A DNA stretch of 64,000 bases from Solitalea longa (GTDB lineage Bacteria; Bacteroidota; Bacteroidia; Sphingobacteriales; Sphingobacteriaceae). Under the pieces are notes generated by a model, which was not told the DNA's origin, did no database searches, and worked only from the letters and a program-made list of their open reading frames with translations. This document shows, piece by piece, positions 9,082-17,585 of this stretch. The translations under genes and the position numbers were made by a program. The stretch is from NCBI RefSeq assembly GCF_002920915.1, contig NZ_PQVF01000015.1, positions 1-64,000 of the forward strand, in the 5' to 3' direction. Numbering within the stretch: position 1 is the stretch's first letter; each line of letters starts with the position of its first letter.

Positions 9082-9113
9082 GAAACCTCAACTAAAACTG
9101 AGGTTTCTCTTTA
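9082..9113 (+). terminator. Intrinsic terminator
   Basis: Nine-base-pair stem GAAACCTCA/TGAGGTTTC with an eight-base loop followed by TCTTTATT, located 60 bases after the lipoprotein stop. Confidence 0.75.
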
Positions 9114-9226
9114 TTGATAAGGTTTTTTAATTGCTTCATCAAAGCAGTTTACAAATCAATAGATTAGGATTTTTTAATAAAGATGAATAGGGTACTAAAT
9201 TAAAACACCTCTAATGATTTGATTTT

Positions 9227-9709
9227 TTATTGACGTATATGATCTTTCCTAAACCGACTATCAAACTTTAGTTTTTGTTTAGTAATTAGGGTGATTCTAT
9301 TAGCATCGGGATGATTTGGATTGATTAAATAATTATACTCCGGAGGTACTATGCAGCTAGGTACTTTTAATACAGCGGCATTCTTTTGTCTTACAAAATC
9401 ATCCCCAATGTATTGAGTTTCTAAAATGGGCGGCTTTGAATCCCAATTTTCCGGCAAATTCTCAATAGGTATTTCTAAAATTTCAATATCATCAGGAATA
9501 TCAATTTCTACATAGTATCTATCTGTTGGTAAATCTTCACTAATATCTATATGTACCGAAATTTCTAATAAAGCGAGAGCGCGAGATTCTGCAGTATAAA
9601 CTAAACTAGTATTTAAGCTATTCCATCTGTAACCATTTGCTAACGATGCCCCAATTCCGCTCAATGTGCCTTCAAGATATTTCTCTCTTTCTACTCTAAA
9701 CACTCTCAT
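9227..9709 (-). CDS. RES-domain toxin
   Basis: A 160-residue toxin of the RES family, whose studied members deplete NAD+ or ADP-ribosylate host proteins. The family residues are visible: an arginine in the GYRWN segment (R28), YTAES around 38-42 with E48 in ALALLE, and a serine in VPSCIVPPEYNYLINP near residue 118. Its ATG overlaps the TGA of the antitoxin gene by one base (TGATG), so the two are translationally coupled. All key residues appear present, so the toxin is probably active. The catalytic detail is from family knowledge. Confidence 0.88.
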   Translation of the reverse strand: MRVFRVEREKYLEGTLSGIGASLANGYRWNSLNTSLVYTAESRALALLEISVHIDISEDLPTDRYYVEIDIPDDIEILEIPIENLPENWDSKPPILETQYIGDDFVRQKNAAVLKVPSCIVPPEYNYLINPNHPDANRITLITKQKLKFDSRFRKDHIRQ

Positions 9710-10209
9710 CAGGCAAGGTTTCCATGCTCAATTCTATTCAGACAGTTTTCCACTTCCTGTATCCCGGTAATAGAATCCAATAAACTTTCAGGGGTTTCTC
9801 CACCTAAAGATAAGTTTGGCTTTTTCAACCAACGCTGAAACTTCTCTTCTTCATTATTGAAAACTTCAATACCAAAATCTACCAATTCCATAAGTAGTAA
9901 AACAACTTCACTGTCCCTTCCATTGAGTAATGATTTTTCTCTTAATTTTTTATTATAGGTTGTTTGAGGCAATCCAAAAATGTGCAATACTTCTTTTATA
10001 GGCACATTAATTCTCTTACTAATCACATCAATTGATCCATAGGGCACTCCACTTCGAATAATATCAATTCTTTCTGGCTTTGAAGTCCAGGTGTACTCTA
10101 TCCCTTCAGATTGTAACCTCCATTTTTGAGGGGAATTCTTAGTTTTTTGCGCTCTCTCAATGCTGGCTTGAGGATCGAATACTTTTTTTTGTTGATTTTC
10201 CGTTTTCAT
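9709..10209 (-). CDS. Xre/MbcA/ParS-type antitoxin of the RES toxin
   Basis: A 166-residue antitoxin that should bind and silence the RES toxin and repress its own promoter. I chose MKTENQQKK at 10209 because the upstream extension would run through the promoter and operator. Central residues (PERIDIIRSGVPYGSIDVISKRINVPIKEVLHIF region) form the Xre-like helix-turn-helix, and the C-terminus (EKFQRWLKKPN, SLLDSITGIQEVENCLNRIEHG) is the DUF2384 toxin-binding domain. Gene order antitoxin-then-toxin is standard for this pair. Confidence 0.87.
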   Translation of the reverse strand: MKTENQQKKVFDPQASIERAQKTKNSPQKWRLQSEGIEYTWTSKPERIDIIRSGVPYGSIDVISKRINVPIKEVLHIFGLPQTTYNKKLREKSLLNGRDSEVVLLLMELVDFGIEVFNNEEEKFQRWLKKPNLSLGGETPESLLDSITGIQEVENCLNRIEHGNLA

Positions 10210-10221
10210 ACAAAGCAGCAC

Positions 10222-10260
10222 ATTTACTGTAAATATACAACAATTATGCTCGCAATGCAA
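10222..10260 (-). promoter_or_regulatory. Promoter and palindromic operator of the toxin-antitoxin pair
   Basis: On the minus strand, TTG (10258-10260), a 20-base spacer and TATATTTA (10230-10237) form a promoter. A perfect 13-base palindrome, ATTTAC-T-GTAAAT (10222-10234), overlaps the -7 element and ends 12 bases before the antitoxin ATG. This placement is what autorepression by the Xre-type antitoxin requires. Confidence 0.6.
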
Positions 10261-10314
10261 TGATCTAAAAAGATTGAATTCTTATATAATTTGACAGATT
10301 TCCCAATGAATGTA

Positions 10315-10839
10315 TTAGTTCTTATGAATAGATTCATAAATTTCTTTGAGTTGATGTGTATGCCTTTGCACCTGGTAAAGCGTAAACATCAGCCATTCGT
10401 ATCGGGTAAAAAATCCAAATCTGGGAAATTCATAGCCCAAACAAACTTGCTTAAGATCTTTCGTTTGGATGATCTCGATATGTAGATCCTTATTGCGATT
10501 TAGATATTCAGCAATGCCCTAGATCATGTATCTCCTTTTCGGGCAGCACAAAAGCCGGGCATTTAATTTAGTCGAAAAATCCTGAAACAGTATTTTAACG
10601 GCTTCCAGTCTCCATTTTGGCCCCAAGACTAAAACTACATTACCTCCCCTTTCAATTTCTCCTTTAAAAATTACTAGTCGGCCAGTGGAAGAAAAAACAG
10701 AGGTCACTTCTTTAGCAAAAATATCTACGCCTTTATGAGTTCCTGATTTTCCCCAGGGGTAAAACCAATACGATTTTGAGTTAAAGCTCTTCTTGGCAGC
10801 CTTATCAACTGGGTTGACTAAGGTCTGAGGAAGTACAAG
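10315..10839 (-). pseudogene. Chimeric pseudogene: M23 peptidase fragment joined to a DinB-family fragment
   Basis: From 10839 down to about 10608 the minus strand encodes a piece of an M23 metallopeptidase, including the motif GTHKGVDIFA and GGNVVLVLGPKWRL, with no N-terminus. At about 10607 it switches in frame, mid-domain, to the second half of a DinB-family protein (EAVKILFQDF...), which is a near copy of the intact gene at 15413-15919. A missing base then shifts the frame, giving a stop at 10519; DinB-like sequence continues in another frame to 10315. Neither domain can be complete. The junction falls where the M23 partner should continue HYYAHL, so this is a recombination scar. Confidence 0.8.
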
Positions 10840-10984
10840 TCAGGTTGGTTTTAATTTACCTTAATAGTTTAATAATAAACTATATATTTCCATATAATAA
10901 TTATTTGGCACATATTTTAATTTTTTGAACTTAAACTAGTATATTTATATCCTAATTTAATTTCTCATTTAGTGTTAAAGAAAA

Positions 10985-11641
10985 ATGGATTTTCATTTAT
11001 TAAAAGATATCATTGATTTAATGTGGGAATTTGAAAACTCAAATTCCAAATCGAACCTATTTCCTAATGATTTAAGTGGGTTTAAGCAATGGGTAATTTT
11101 TAATTCTTCTAAATCAGAGTCCATCGTTGAACCCGATTGGGAGGGCAAGGAAAATGGTCGAAGTCCTGAAAGTGTAATCAGTACATTCATCGTCCACATG
11201 AATCGCTATGCCAAAAATTATTCTAAGTCTGCTATTTATGGTTCGGATTTTTCTACGCAGGAAGATTTTATTTATCTCATCAATCTAAAAGCTTTTGGTG
11301 AGATGACAAAAATGGAATTGATAAAAAGGAACATTCAAGATAAACCCGTTGGAATGCAAATTATCAATCGCTTGATTTCACAAGATTGGGTGCAGCAGAA
11401 AGATTCAGAAACGGACAAACGAAGCAAAGTAATCAACATAACATCAAAAGGTTTAGAAGCACTTGATAAACAAATGGGCAAAATTCGTCAAGCAACCAAT
11501 ATTGTTTCAGGTGATTTGTCCCACATTGAAAAAATGGAACTCATCCGATTGCTTAAGAAACTTAATGATTTTCACCATCCGATCTATTGCCAAAATTTAG
11601 AACCTGAGGAGTTGTTGAATGAAGCATTGAAAACAACATAA
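10985..11641 (+). CDS. MarR-family transcriptional regulator
   Basis: The 218-residue protein has a winged helix of MarR type at roughly residues 95-165: a helix-turn-helix (FGEMTKMELIKRNIQDKPVG), a recognition segment and the wing ending in KVINITSKGLEALD. The N-terminal 90 residues are an extra helical region. MarR-type proteins usually repress nearby genes until a ligand binds. The crtI stub starts 11 bp downstream on the same strand, so it probably controlled a carotenoid operon, now decayed. The regulated target and ligand are inferred. Confidence 0.8.
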   Translation: MDFHLLKDIIDLMWEFENSNSKSNLFPNDLSGFKQWVIFNSSKSESIVEPDWEGKENGRSPESVISTFIVHMNRYAKNYSKSAIYGSDFSTQEDFIYLINLKAFGEMTKMELIKRNIQDKPVGMQIINRLISQDWVQQKDSETDKRSKVINITSKGLEALDKQMGKIRQATNIVSGDLSHIEKMELIRLLKKLNDFHHPIYCQNLEPEELLNEALKTT

Positions 11642-11651
11642 CAATAGTAAA

Positions 11652-11965
11652 ATGAACAGAAAAGTAGCCTTAATAGGTTCAGGATTTTCAGGGCCTTACA
11701 AACCATTTGGGCAAATCACACTATTAACCCCTTAACTAAGTTAAGCACGTTTAAAAAAGGAAAAACCAATATTGATAAAGCCATAAAAAACGAAAAGGAC
11801 AATATTGAAAGACGCTTTATACGGTTATCGGTGCAGAAAAATTGTCCTAATTTTTTAGGATATAATAAAAATATACTTGAAGATGAGCGCTATTTAAGAG
11901 AGCACGTTGAAAAGGTACAATCTGATCACATAAAAATGATGATCAATAATATTTTAAAGAAATAG
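11652..11965 (+). pseudogene. Deletion scar: crtI (phytoene desaturase) start fused to the end of another gene
   Basis: The ATG at 11652 opens MNRKVALIGSGFSG, the FAD-binding start typical of CrtI-type phytoene desaturases, but homology stops after about 14 residues and the frame ends at TAA 11733. From about 11694 a second frame, without a start, runs to TAG at 11963-11965 and encodes about 90 charged residues (LSTFKKGKTN ... MMINNILKK) of a gene I do not recognise. The simplest reading is an internal deletion that removed most of crtI and whatever lay between. The second stop is directly followed by the SRPBCC gene at 11967. Confidence 0.65.
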
Positions 11966-11966
11966 A

Positions 11967-12440
11967 ATGAAATTTCAACTATACAGGGAGCAACAACAAA
12001 GTTGTGATATACAAACAGCTTGGAAGTTTTTCTCCAACCCGTTCAATCTTTCAAAAATAACTCCAAGGGATATGGGGTTTGTTGTATTGTCTAAATTTGT
12101 TGATGAAGAAATTTATGAAGGAATGGAAATTGATTATACTGTTTCTCCGTTTTTAGGCATTGCGTTGAAATGGAAAACCCGCATTACACAAGTTGAATTT
12201 CAAAAGAGTTTTACGGATTTTCAGGAAAAGGGTCCTTATAAATATTGGAATCATCGCCACGAATTTATTCCAAATGAAAAGGGGGTTTTAATGAAAGATA
12301 CAGTTGACTATGAACTACCTTTTGGATTTTTAGGCACCCTGGGACACCAAGTTTTAGTTAAAAATAGATTAGAAAAAATCTTCAACTATCGATTTAATGT
12401 TTTAGAAAAAATCTTCAGGGAGGCAAAACAGGAATTATGA
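11967..12440 (+). CDS. SRPBCC-family (START-like) ligand-binding protein
   Basis: A 157-residue protein of the SRPBCC fold (COG4276-like), a helix-grip pocket that binds hydrophobic molecules. Family marks are the opening pattern in which a strand is followed by AWKFFSNPFNLSKITP, and the later FxDFQEKGPYKYWNHRHEF and DTVDYELPFGFLG segments. It begins one base after the stop of the pseudogene and precedes an SDR gene. Proteins of this type are frequent in Bacteroidota carotenoid and photolyase clusters, but their exact role is not established. Confidence 0.8.
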   Translation: MKFQLYREQQQSCDIQTAWKFFSNPFNLSKITPRDMGFVVLSKFVDEEIYEGMEIDYTVSPFLGIALKWKTRITQVEFQKSFTDFQEKGPYKYWNHRHEFIPNEKGVLMKDTVDYELPFGFLGTLGHQVLVKNRLEKIFNYRFNVLEKIFREAKQEL

Positions 12441-12529
12441 ATTTTATACTAATATTAGGTGTTTTTATACCCTAAAAATAAAGCGAAAGAGGCGAAAAAA
12501 GATGATCACCACCAAATAAATCCCACTCC

Positions 12530-13957
12530 ATGAAAATTCTGCTTACAGGAACTTCGGGTTATATAGGAAAAAGATTGCTTATCCATTTGTTGAAAGAAAA
12601 TCATCATATCGTTTGTTCGGTTAGAGACAAGAATCGGTTCAGCTCAAAAATTTATGATGAAGCTAAGAGTAACATTACTATAATAGAAAATGACTTTTTG
12701 CAGCTAAATACATTAGACAATATTCCCGAGGATATAGATGCGGCGTATTTTCTTATACATTCTATGGCATCTGATGATGGGGACTTTGCGGAAAAAGAAA
12801 AATTGGCTGCACAGAATTTCCAATCAGCAATTGAAAAAACCGAATGCAAGCAGGTAATATTTTTAACAGGTATCATCAACGAAAACAAATTATCCAAACA
12901 CCTTGAGTCTCGCAAACAAGTAGAAGCGACGTTGCAATCTCACAAATACGCCTTGACAGTATTGAGAGCAGGCATTATCGTTGGCTCAGGTAGTGCTTCA
13001 TTTGAAATTATCAGAGATCTGGTAGAGAAATTACCTGTAATGATTGCCCCTGTTTGGGTAAAAACAAAATGCCAGCCAATAGGAATCAGAAATGTTATTG
13101 AATTTTTGTCAGGGGTGCTGCTCAAAAGAAATGTCTTCAATCGTAATTTTGATATAGCCGGCACCGAAGTACTTACTTATAAAGAAATGTTGTTGCAGTA
13201 TGCTGAAGTACGACACTTGAAAAGATTCATTATCACAGTGCCATTTTTTAGTCCACATATTTCCTCCTACTGGCTATATTTTATTACTTCTACTTCATTT
13301 TCCTTGGCAAAAAATCTGGTTAATAGTATGAAAGTTAAGGTAATTGCCAATAAAAATAACCTGGCAGAAGATTTACAGATTACGCTAAATACCTATAAAG
13401 AAAATATCGGTTTTGCCTTTGACAAGATAAAGCAAAATGAAGTAATGTCTTCCTGGTATGATACATTTTCCAACAATCTTCATCAGCGTAATGTTTGGCA
13501 ATACCTGGAAGTGCCTGACGAAGGCTGTTTCAAATATAAAAACGAAATGAAAATAATAGACCATGAAACTACGCTTAATCGAATATTTGAAATTGGCGGG
13601 GAAAATGGCTGGTATTATGCAAATACTTTATGGAGGATAAGAGGCTATTTAGACCGATTGGTTGGAGGTGTAGGATTGCGAAGGGGCCGAAGAAATGCAA
13701 CTGAATTGGAGCCGGGAGACAGTCTTGATTTTTGGCGAGTTCTTTATGCAAATCGGACGGAGAAAAGACTTTTGCTTTTTGCCGAGATGAAACTCCCCGG
13801 TGAAGCATGGTTGGAGTTTAAAATTCAGGATGATAAACTTTACCAAGAAGCTACTTTCAGGCCTGTTGGCCTTTGGGGGAGGTTTTACTGGTATTTAGTG
13901 TACCCCTTTCATGGACTGATTTTTGGCGGGTTGATTAGAAATTTAGTTAGAGCCTGA
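12530..13957 (+). CDS. SDR-family NAD(P)-binding protein with C-terminal DUF2867 domain
   Basis: A 475-residue protein. The first ~250 residues form an NAD(P)-binding Rossmann domain with GTSGYIGKRL near the N-terminus, in the atypical SDR style. The last ~150 residues (NGWYYANTLWRIRGYLDRL ... FHGLIFGGLIRNL) match the DUF2867 domain. The two-domain layout and length are usual for this conserved family. The substrate is unknown. It lies 89 bp after the SRPBCC gene and 61 bp before the lycopene-cyclase gene on the same strand, suggesting one transcript. Confidence 0.85.
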   Translation: MKILLTGTSGYIGKRLLIHLLKENHHIVCSVRDKNRFSSKIYDEAKSNITIIENDFLQLNTLDNIPEDIDAAYFLIHSMASDDGDFAEKEKLAAQNFQSAIEKTECKQVIFLTGIINENKLSKHLESRKQVEATLQSHKYALTVLRAGIIVGSGSASFEIIRDLVEKLPVMIAPVWVKTKCQPIGIRNVIEFLSGVLLKRNVFNRNFDIAGTEVLTYKEMLLQYAEVRHLKRFIITVPFFSPHISSYWLYFITSTSFSLAKNLVNSMKVKVIANKNNLAEDLQITLNTYKENIGFAFDKIKQNEVMSSWYDTFSNNLHQRNVWQYLEVPDEGCFKYKNEMKIIDHETTLNRIFEIGGENGWYYANTLWRIRGYLDRLVGGVGLRRGRRNATELEPGDSLDFWRVLYANRTEKRLLLFAEMKLPGEAWLEFKIQDDKLYQEATFRPVGLWGRFYWYLVYPFHGLIFGGLIRNLVRA

Positions 13958-14018
13958 AGCTAATTGATGCAGACGTAAAGCTTATGGATGACTGGCAACT
14001 TAAAATCAACTAAATTAA

Positions 14019-14720
14019 ATGAAACCATTTACTTATTTATTAATTAACTTTTTCACGGTCATCATTTGTTTTATAACATCATTCGATAAAAGAATTCAAT
14101 TCTATAAGTATTTTGGGGCTTTTGTAAAAGCTGCTATTGTTGTGGCTATCCCTTTTATTGCCTGGGATATTTGGTTTACCAAACATGGTGTTTGGTGGTT
14201 CAACTCAGCATACACAATCGGGATAACTATTGCAGGATTGCCAATTGAAGAATGTCTTTTTTTTATTTGCATCCCATTTTCCTGTGTATTTACTTATTTC
14301 TGTTTTAATAAATTTATTAAAATGAATTGGGCAGATGCATTTAATACTATTATTGTATTTATAAGTGTAATTGTTTGTTCTGTTATGGCCTTATTGCACC
14401 ACAATAAGATTTACACCCTTGTTACAGCAGTAGTAACCACCCTTACCTTAATTTATTTACATTTTATTGCCCGTGCAAGCTGGATTGGAAAGGCTTCAGT
14501 GGTGTTTTTTATTTTAATGTTAGGTTTTTTACCAGTTAATGGTGTGCTTACCGGTACAGGGTTGGAATCGCCAATTGTAAATTACAATCCGGATGAGTTT
14601 TTAGACATAAGAATACTTACTATTCCTATTGAAGATGCGGTTTATGGTTATTCGCAGTTTTTGTTAGTGGTTTACTTTTTTAAAATGTTTCAAAATAAGC
14701 CTTATGAAATCAATGAATAA
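14019..14720 (+). CDS. Lycopene cyclase domain protein (CrtYcd type)
   Basis: A 233-residue membrane protein with about seven hydrophobic segments and two copies of the lycopene-cyclase repeat: the first with GLPIEECLFF near residue 77, the second with TIPIEDAVYGY near 208. In actinobacteria the two halves are separate subunits (CrtYc, CrtYd); in Bacteroidota they are fused, as here. The protein would close the ends of lycopene to beta rings. Both acidic motifs are intact. However, the desaturase that makes lycopene is only a stub upstream (11652), and no phytoene synthase is in the window, so it may lack substrate unless those genes are elsewhere. Confidence 0.88.
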   Translation: MKPFTYLLINFFTVIICFITSFDKRIQFYKYFGAFVKAAIVVAIPFIAWDIWFTKHGVWWFNSAYTIGITIAGLPIEECLFFICIPFSCVFTYFCFNKFIKMNWADAFNTIIVFISVIVCSVMALLHHNKIYTLVTAVVTTLTLIYLHFIARASWIGKASVVFFILMLGFLPVNGVLTGTGLESPIVNYNPDEFLDIRILTIPIEDAVYGYSQFLLVVYFFKMFQNKPYEINE

Positions 14721-15270
14721 AATATTTATCAGCGTTACTTTAATTATTGGAATTGGTATTTTTTTTAATTCCTGTGCTTCCATCCCCTCGAAAGCACGGC
14801 CGGTTGAAAATTTTGATGTTAACCGTTATTTGGGAACCTGGTACGAAATTGCCCGGTTTGATTTTCGATTTGAAAAAGATTTAAATAATACCTCTGCCCA
14901 CTATACTTTAGATAAAAAGGGAAATGTGATTGTGTTGAATAGTGGTTTTAATTTTAAAAAGCATGAATGGACAAAAGCAGAGGGCGTAGCAAAATTCCGA
15001 GGAGATAAGTCGGTTGCAGCACTTAAAGTAAGCTTTTTCGGCCCGTTTTATTCGGGTTACAATGTGGTGGCATTGGATGAAAATTATCAATATGCGTTAA
15101 TTGCCGGCAGAAATTTAGATTACCTATGGATTCTATCAAGAGAAAAATCCATTCCCCAAGAGGTAAAAACAAAATACCTGAAAATTGCAAAGGAAATTGG
15201 CTACGACACTTCTAGACTCATTTGGGTGAAACATGATAAAAACTCCAATCCGTATATAAGTAAAAATTAA
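14704..15270 (+). CDS. Outer-membrane lipocalin (Blc-like)
   Basis: A 188-residue bacterial lipocalin. The signal peptide ends in a lipobox FFNSC (cysteine 24), and the lipocalin signature YLGTWYEIARFDFRFEKDL follows. The beta-barrel pattern includes YWILSR-like DYLWILSREKSI near the C-terminus. Blc proteins bind fatty acids or lysolipids at the outer membrane. Its start overlaps the cyclase gene by 17 bases, so the two are co-transcribed. Association of lipocalins with carotenoid genes in this phylum suggests a role in membrane stress; this is inference. Confidence 0.88.
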   Translation: MKSMNKIFISVTLIIGIGIFFNSCASIPSKARPVENFDVNRYLGTWYEIARFDFRFEKDLNNTSAHYTLDKKGNVIVLNSGFNFKKHEWTKAEGVAKFRGDKSVAALKVSFFGPFYSGYNVVALDENYQYALIAGRNLDYLWILSREKSIPQEVKTKYLKIAKEIGYDTSRLIWVKHDKNSNPYISKN

Positions 15271-15412
15271 GATTGTACAACTTTGGACTTTATCAATATT
15301 GAATTAAAAATTCACAGCTCATAATCAGGTAGTTACATTGGAAATCCGCATGATATTTTTAAATCACTTTTTAAGGACAAGCGGTGTTTTGCAATCAATG
15401 TATTTTTTCTTA

Positions 15413-15919
15413 TCAAATCGATTCGTAAATTTCTTTGAGTTGATGGGTATGCCTTTGCACATGGTAAAGGGCAAACATCAGCCATTCATACCGGGTGAAA
15501 AATCCAAACCTTGGAAATTCATAGCCCAAACAAACTTGCTTCAGGTCTTTGGTCTGGATGATTTCGATATGTAAATTCTTATTGCGATTTAGATCTTTCA
15601 GCAATGCCGATAGATCATGCTTCTTCTTTTCAGGCAACACAAAAGCAGGAGCATTTAATTTAGTGGCAAAATCCTGAAACAGTATTTTAACGGCTTCCAC
15701 ATGTTGGTCATAGGGCCGGTCGGGTTCTTTTGTTGATTCATCAGGAACTCCTTTGGTGGCTTTTATAATATGCTCTGCAACTTCACCTGCCGACCAACCA
15801 CCAAAAGCAGGCTGTTTATCGATATTGTTTGAATCAAATCTGTTAAGCTGTTTGGCAAAAGCATCGAATGTTTGCTCAAATTGCTCCACCAAGGCGGTAT
15901 TAATTTCAAGTATTTCCAT
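15413..15919 (-). CDS. DinB-family (DUF1569-like) protein
   Basis: A 168-residue four-helix-bundle protein of the DinB/YfiT superfamily, in which members bind a metal through three histidines and some act as thiol-dependent transferases. Candidate ligands are H51 in GEVAEHIIKA and histidines in YHVQRHTHQL near the C-terminus. Length is normal. The second half is duplicated as a decayed copy at 10315-10607 in the same orientation about 5 kb away. It is convergent with the lipocalin gene and has a solo position. Specific reaction unknown. Confidence 0.8.
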   Translation of the reverse strand: MEILEINTALVEQFEQTFDAFAKQLNRFDSNNIDKQPAFGGWSAGEVAEHIIKATKGVPDESTKEPDRPYDQHVEAVKILFQDFATKLNAPAFVLPEKKKHDLSALLKDLNRNKNLHIEIIQTKDLKQVCLGYEFPRFGFFTRYEWLMFALYHVQRHTHQLKEIYESI

Positions 15920-16072
15920 GTCTTTACTAGTTGATGATCAAATTTAACCCAACCATTGAAAAGAGCACATGGGTGATAATGACATATTTAGGGGCTATTT
16001 AAGACAATTGTTTGCTCCAGACCATCCAAGGCTGATTTTACGCACTAGGGCTTTTATGTGCTCAGTTGAACC

Positions 16073-16135
16073 GAGGCTTCGACTACGCTCAGCCTGACGT
16101 TAATCACACGTCACCCTGAGCGAAGTCGAAGGGTT
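16073..16135. repeat. Inverted repeat of the CTTCGAC...CCTGAGC family
   Basis: GGCTTCGACTACGCTCAGCC and its near-inverse CCTGAGCGAAGTCGAAGG are separated by a short spacer and form a long hairpin. The same element recurs at 38958-39079. The rest of the 330-bp gap (15920-16249) before pncB shows no gene. Confidence 0.8.
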
Positions 16136-16249
16136 AGAACTAGGCCGACCATAGTACCAAATACGGTGGCTAATCCTTTAAAACTTTTAATCTTGATCCT
16201 GAATTATGTTCATTAAATTTAAGTAATCCTCAAAAACTCAATACTGCCA

Positions 16250-17434
16250 ATGGACCCAATTCCTTCAGTTCGGTTGCTTTCCATACTTGATAACGACTTT
16301 TATAAATTCACCATGCAGTATGCGGTGGTAAAGTTGTTTCCACATGCAAAAGCACGGTACCAGTTTATCAACCGTGGGAAACATGAATTCCCCGAAGGTT
16401 TTGACCAGGCCTTAAGACAAGCCGTTGACGCCATGGCCGAACTTCAATTGAGTAAAGAAGAAAAAAGCTTTCTGAAAACCAATTGCCCTTACCTTGATCC
16501 GGCTTATCTCGACTTTTTACAAGGCTACCGATACGATCCTTCTGAAGTAACCATCATCCAATCTACCACCAATCTCGAAATACATATTGAAGGTTATTGG
16601 TACCGGACCATTTTATGGGAAGTACCCCTCTTATCGTTGGTGAGCGAACTATTCTACAAATTAAATGGTTTAAAGCGTGTTGAAGATGAAGAGGTCTGCG
16701 CCATTACCAAAGAGAAAATTGACAAGTACAATCAGCTGGGTGTTACCGTTGCAGATTTCGGTACCCGACGCCGGCACTCCTACCAGGTACAGCGCCTGGT
16801 GATTGAAACCTTACGAAAAAATGAGGGAAAGAGCTTTATCGGCACCAGCAATGTGCACATGGCCATGCTCTATAAAACCAAACCCATTGGCACTCATGCC
16901 CACGAATGGTTTATGTTTCATGCCGCCCGCTATGGTTTTAAGATGGCCAATTCGTTAGGGCTGGAGCATTGGGTGGATGTTTACCGTGGCGACCTTGGCA
17001 TTGCCCTTTCCGATACCTATACAACCGAAGTCTTTTTTGAGCAGTTCGACAAAAAGTTCGCAAAGCTGTTTGACGGTGTTCGGCATGATAGCGGTGACCC
17101 GATTGAGTTTGCCGACAAAACCATTCAGCATTATCAAAAGCTGGGCATCAACCCACTTTATAAAACCATTATTTTCTCAGATGCTTTGAACTATGAAAAG
17201 GTGGTTGCCATTGCAGAACATTGCAAAAACAAGATTGGCGTTTCTTTCGGTATTGGTACTAACCTCACCAACGATGTGGGCTTAAAACCCATGAACATCG
17301 TTATTAAACTGACCGAAGCCATGCCACAAAACAAAACATGGACGCCAGTGGTTAAACTCTCTGATGAAAGAGGGAAATACACCGGTCAACCGGAAATGAT
17401 CGATCTGTCGAAACAAATTTTAAACATAAAGTGA
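16250..17434 (+). CDS. pncB: Nicotinate phosphoribosyltransferase
   Basis: Enzyme of the NAD salvage pathway (Preiss-Handler), joining nicotinate and PRPP to nicotinate mononucleotide with ATP hydrolysis. The 394-residue protein matches the PncB family throughout: the start LLDNDFYKFTMQYAV-like segment, FGTRRRHSYQVQ near 170, the phosphorylated-histidine region THAHEWFM at 215-222, and DGVRHDSGDP for substrate binding. Length is typical of bacterial PncB. It is followed by murI after 151 bp. Confidence 0.96.
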   Translation: MDPIPSVRLLSILDNDFYKFTMQYAVVKLFPHAKARYQFINRGKHEFPEGFDQALRQAVDAMAELQLSKEEKSFLKTNCPYLDPAYLDFLQGYRYDPSEVTIIQSTTNLEIHIEGYWYRTILWEVPLLSLVSELFYKLNGLKRVEDEEVCAITKEKIDKYNQLGVTVADFGTRRRHSYQVQRLVIETLRKNEGKSFIGTSNVHMAMLYKTKPIGTHAHEWFMFHAARYGFKMANSLGLEHWVDVYRGDLGIALSDTYTTEVFFEQFDKKFAKLFDGVRHDSGDPIEFADKTIQHYQKLGINPLYKTIIFSDALNYEKVVAIAEHCKNKIGVSFGIGTNLTNDVGLKPMNIVIKLTEAMPQNKTWTPVVKLSDERGKYTGQPEMIDLSKQILNIK

Positions 17435-17527
17435 GAGAATGATTGAAGGAGAGAATGTGAGAATGTTTTAATCAACCGCCCCTTTATCAAACCATAGAAA
17501 ATTCACAGAGTGGCACAAAGCCTCTTG

Positions 17528-17553
17528 CACTTTGTACTTTGTACTTTATACTT
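17528..17553. repeat. ACTTTGT-type short tandem repeat
   Basis: CACTTTGTACTTTGTACTTT followed by ATACTT, a seven-base tandem repeat just before murI. Related sequence appears at 29122-29152 and 51084-51182. Confidence 0.6.
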
Positions 17554-17585
17554 AAATCTTAATTTTGAGCCCACAATCGATATTT

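Noticed and set aside
10291-10485. 64-residue plus-strand frame
   Set aside because: It is the antisense of the DinB pseudogene; the equivalent antisense frame also exists opposite the intact DinB gene (15338-15574).
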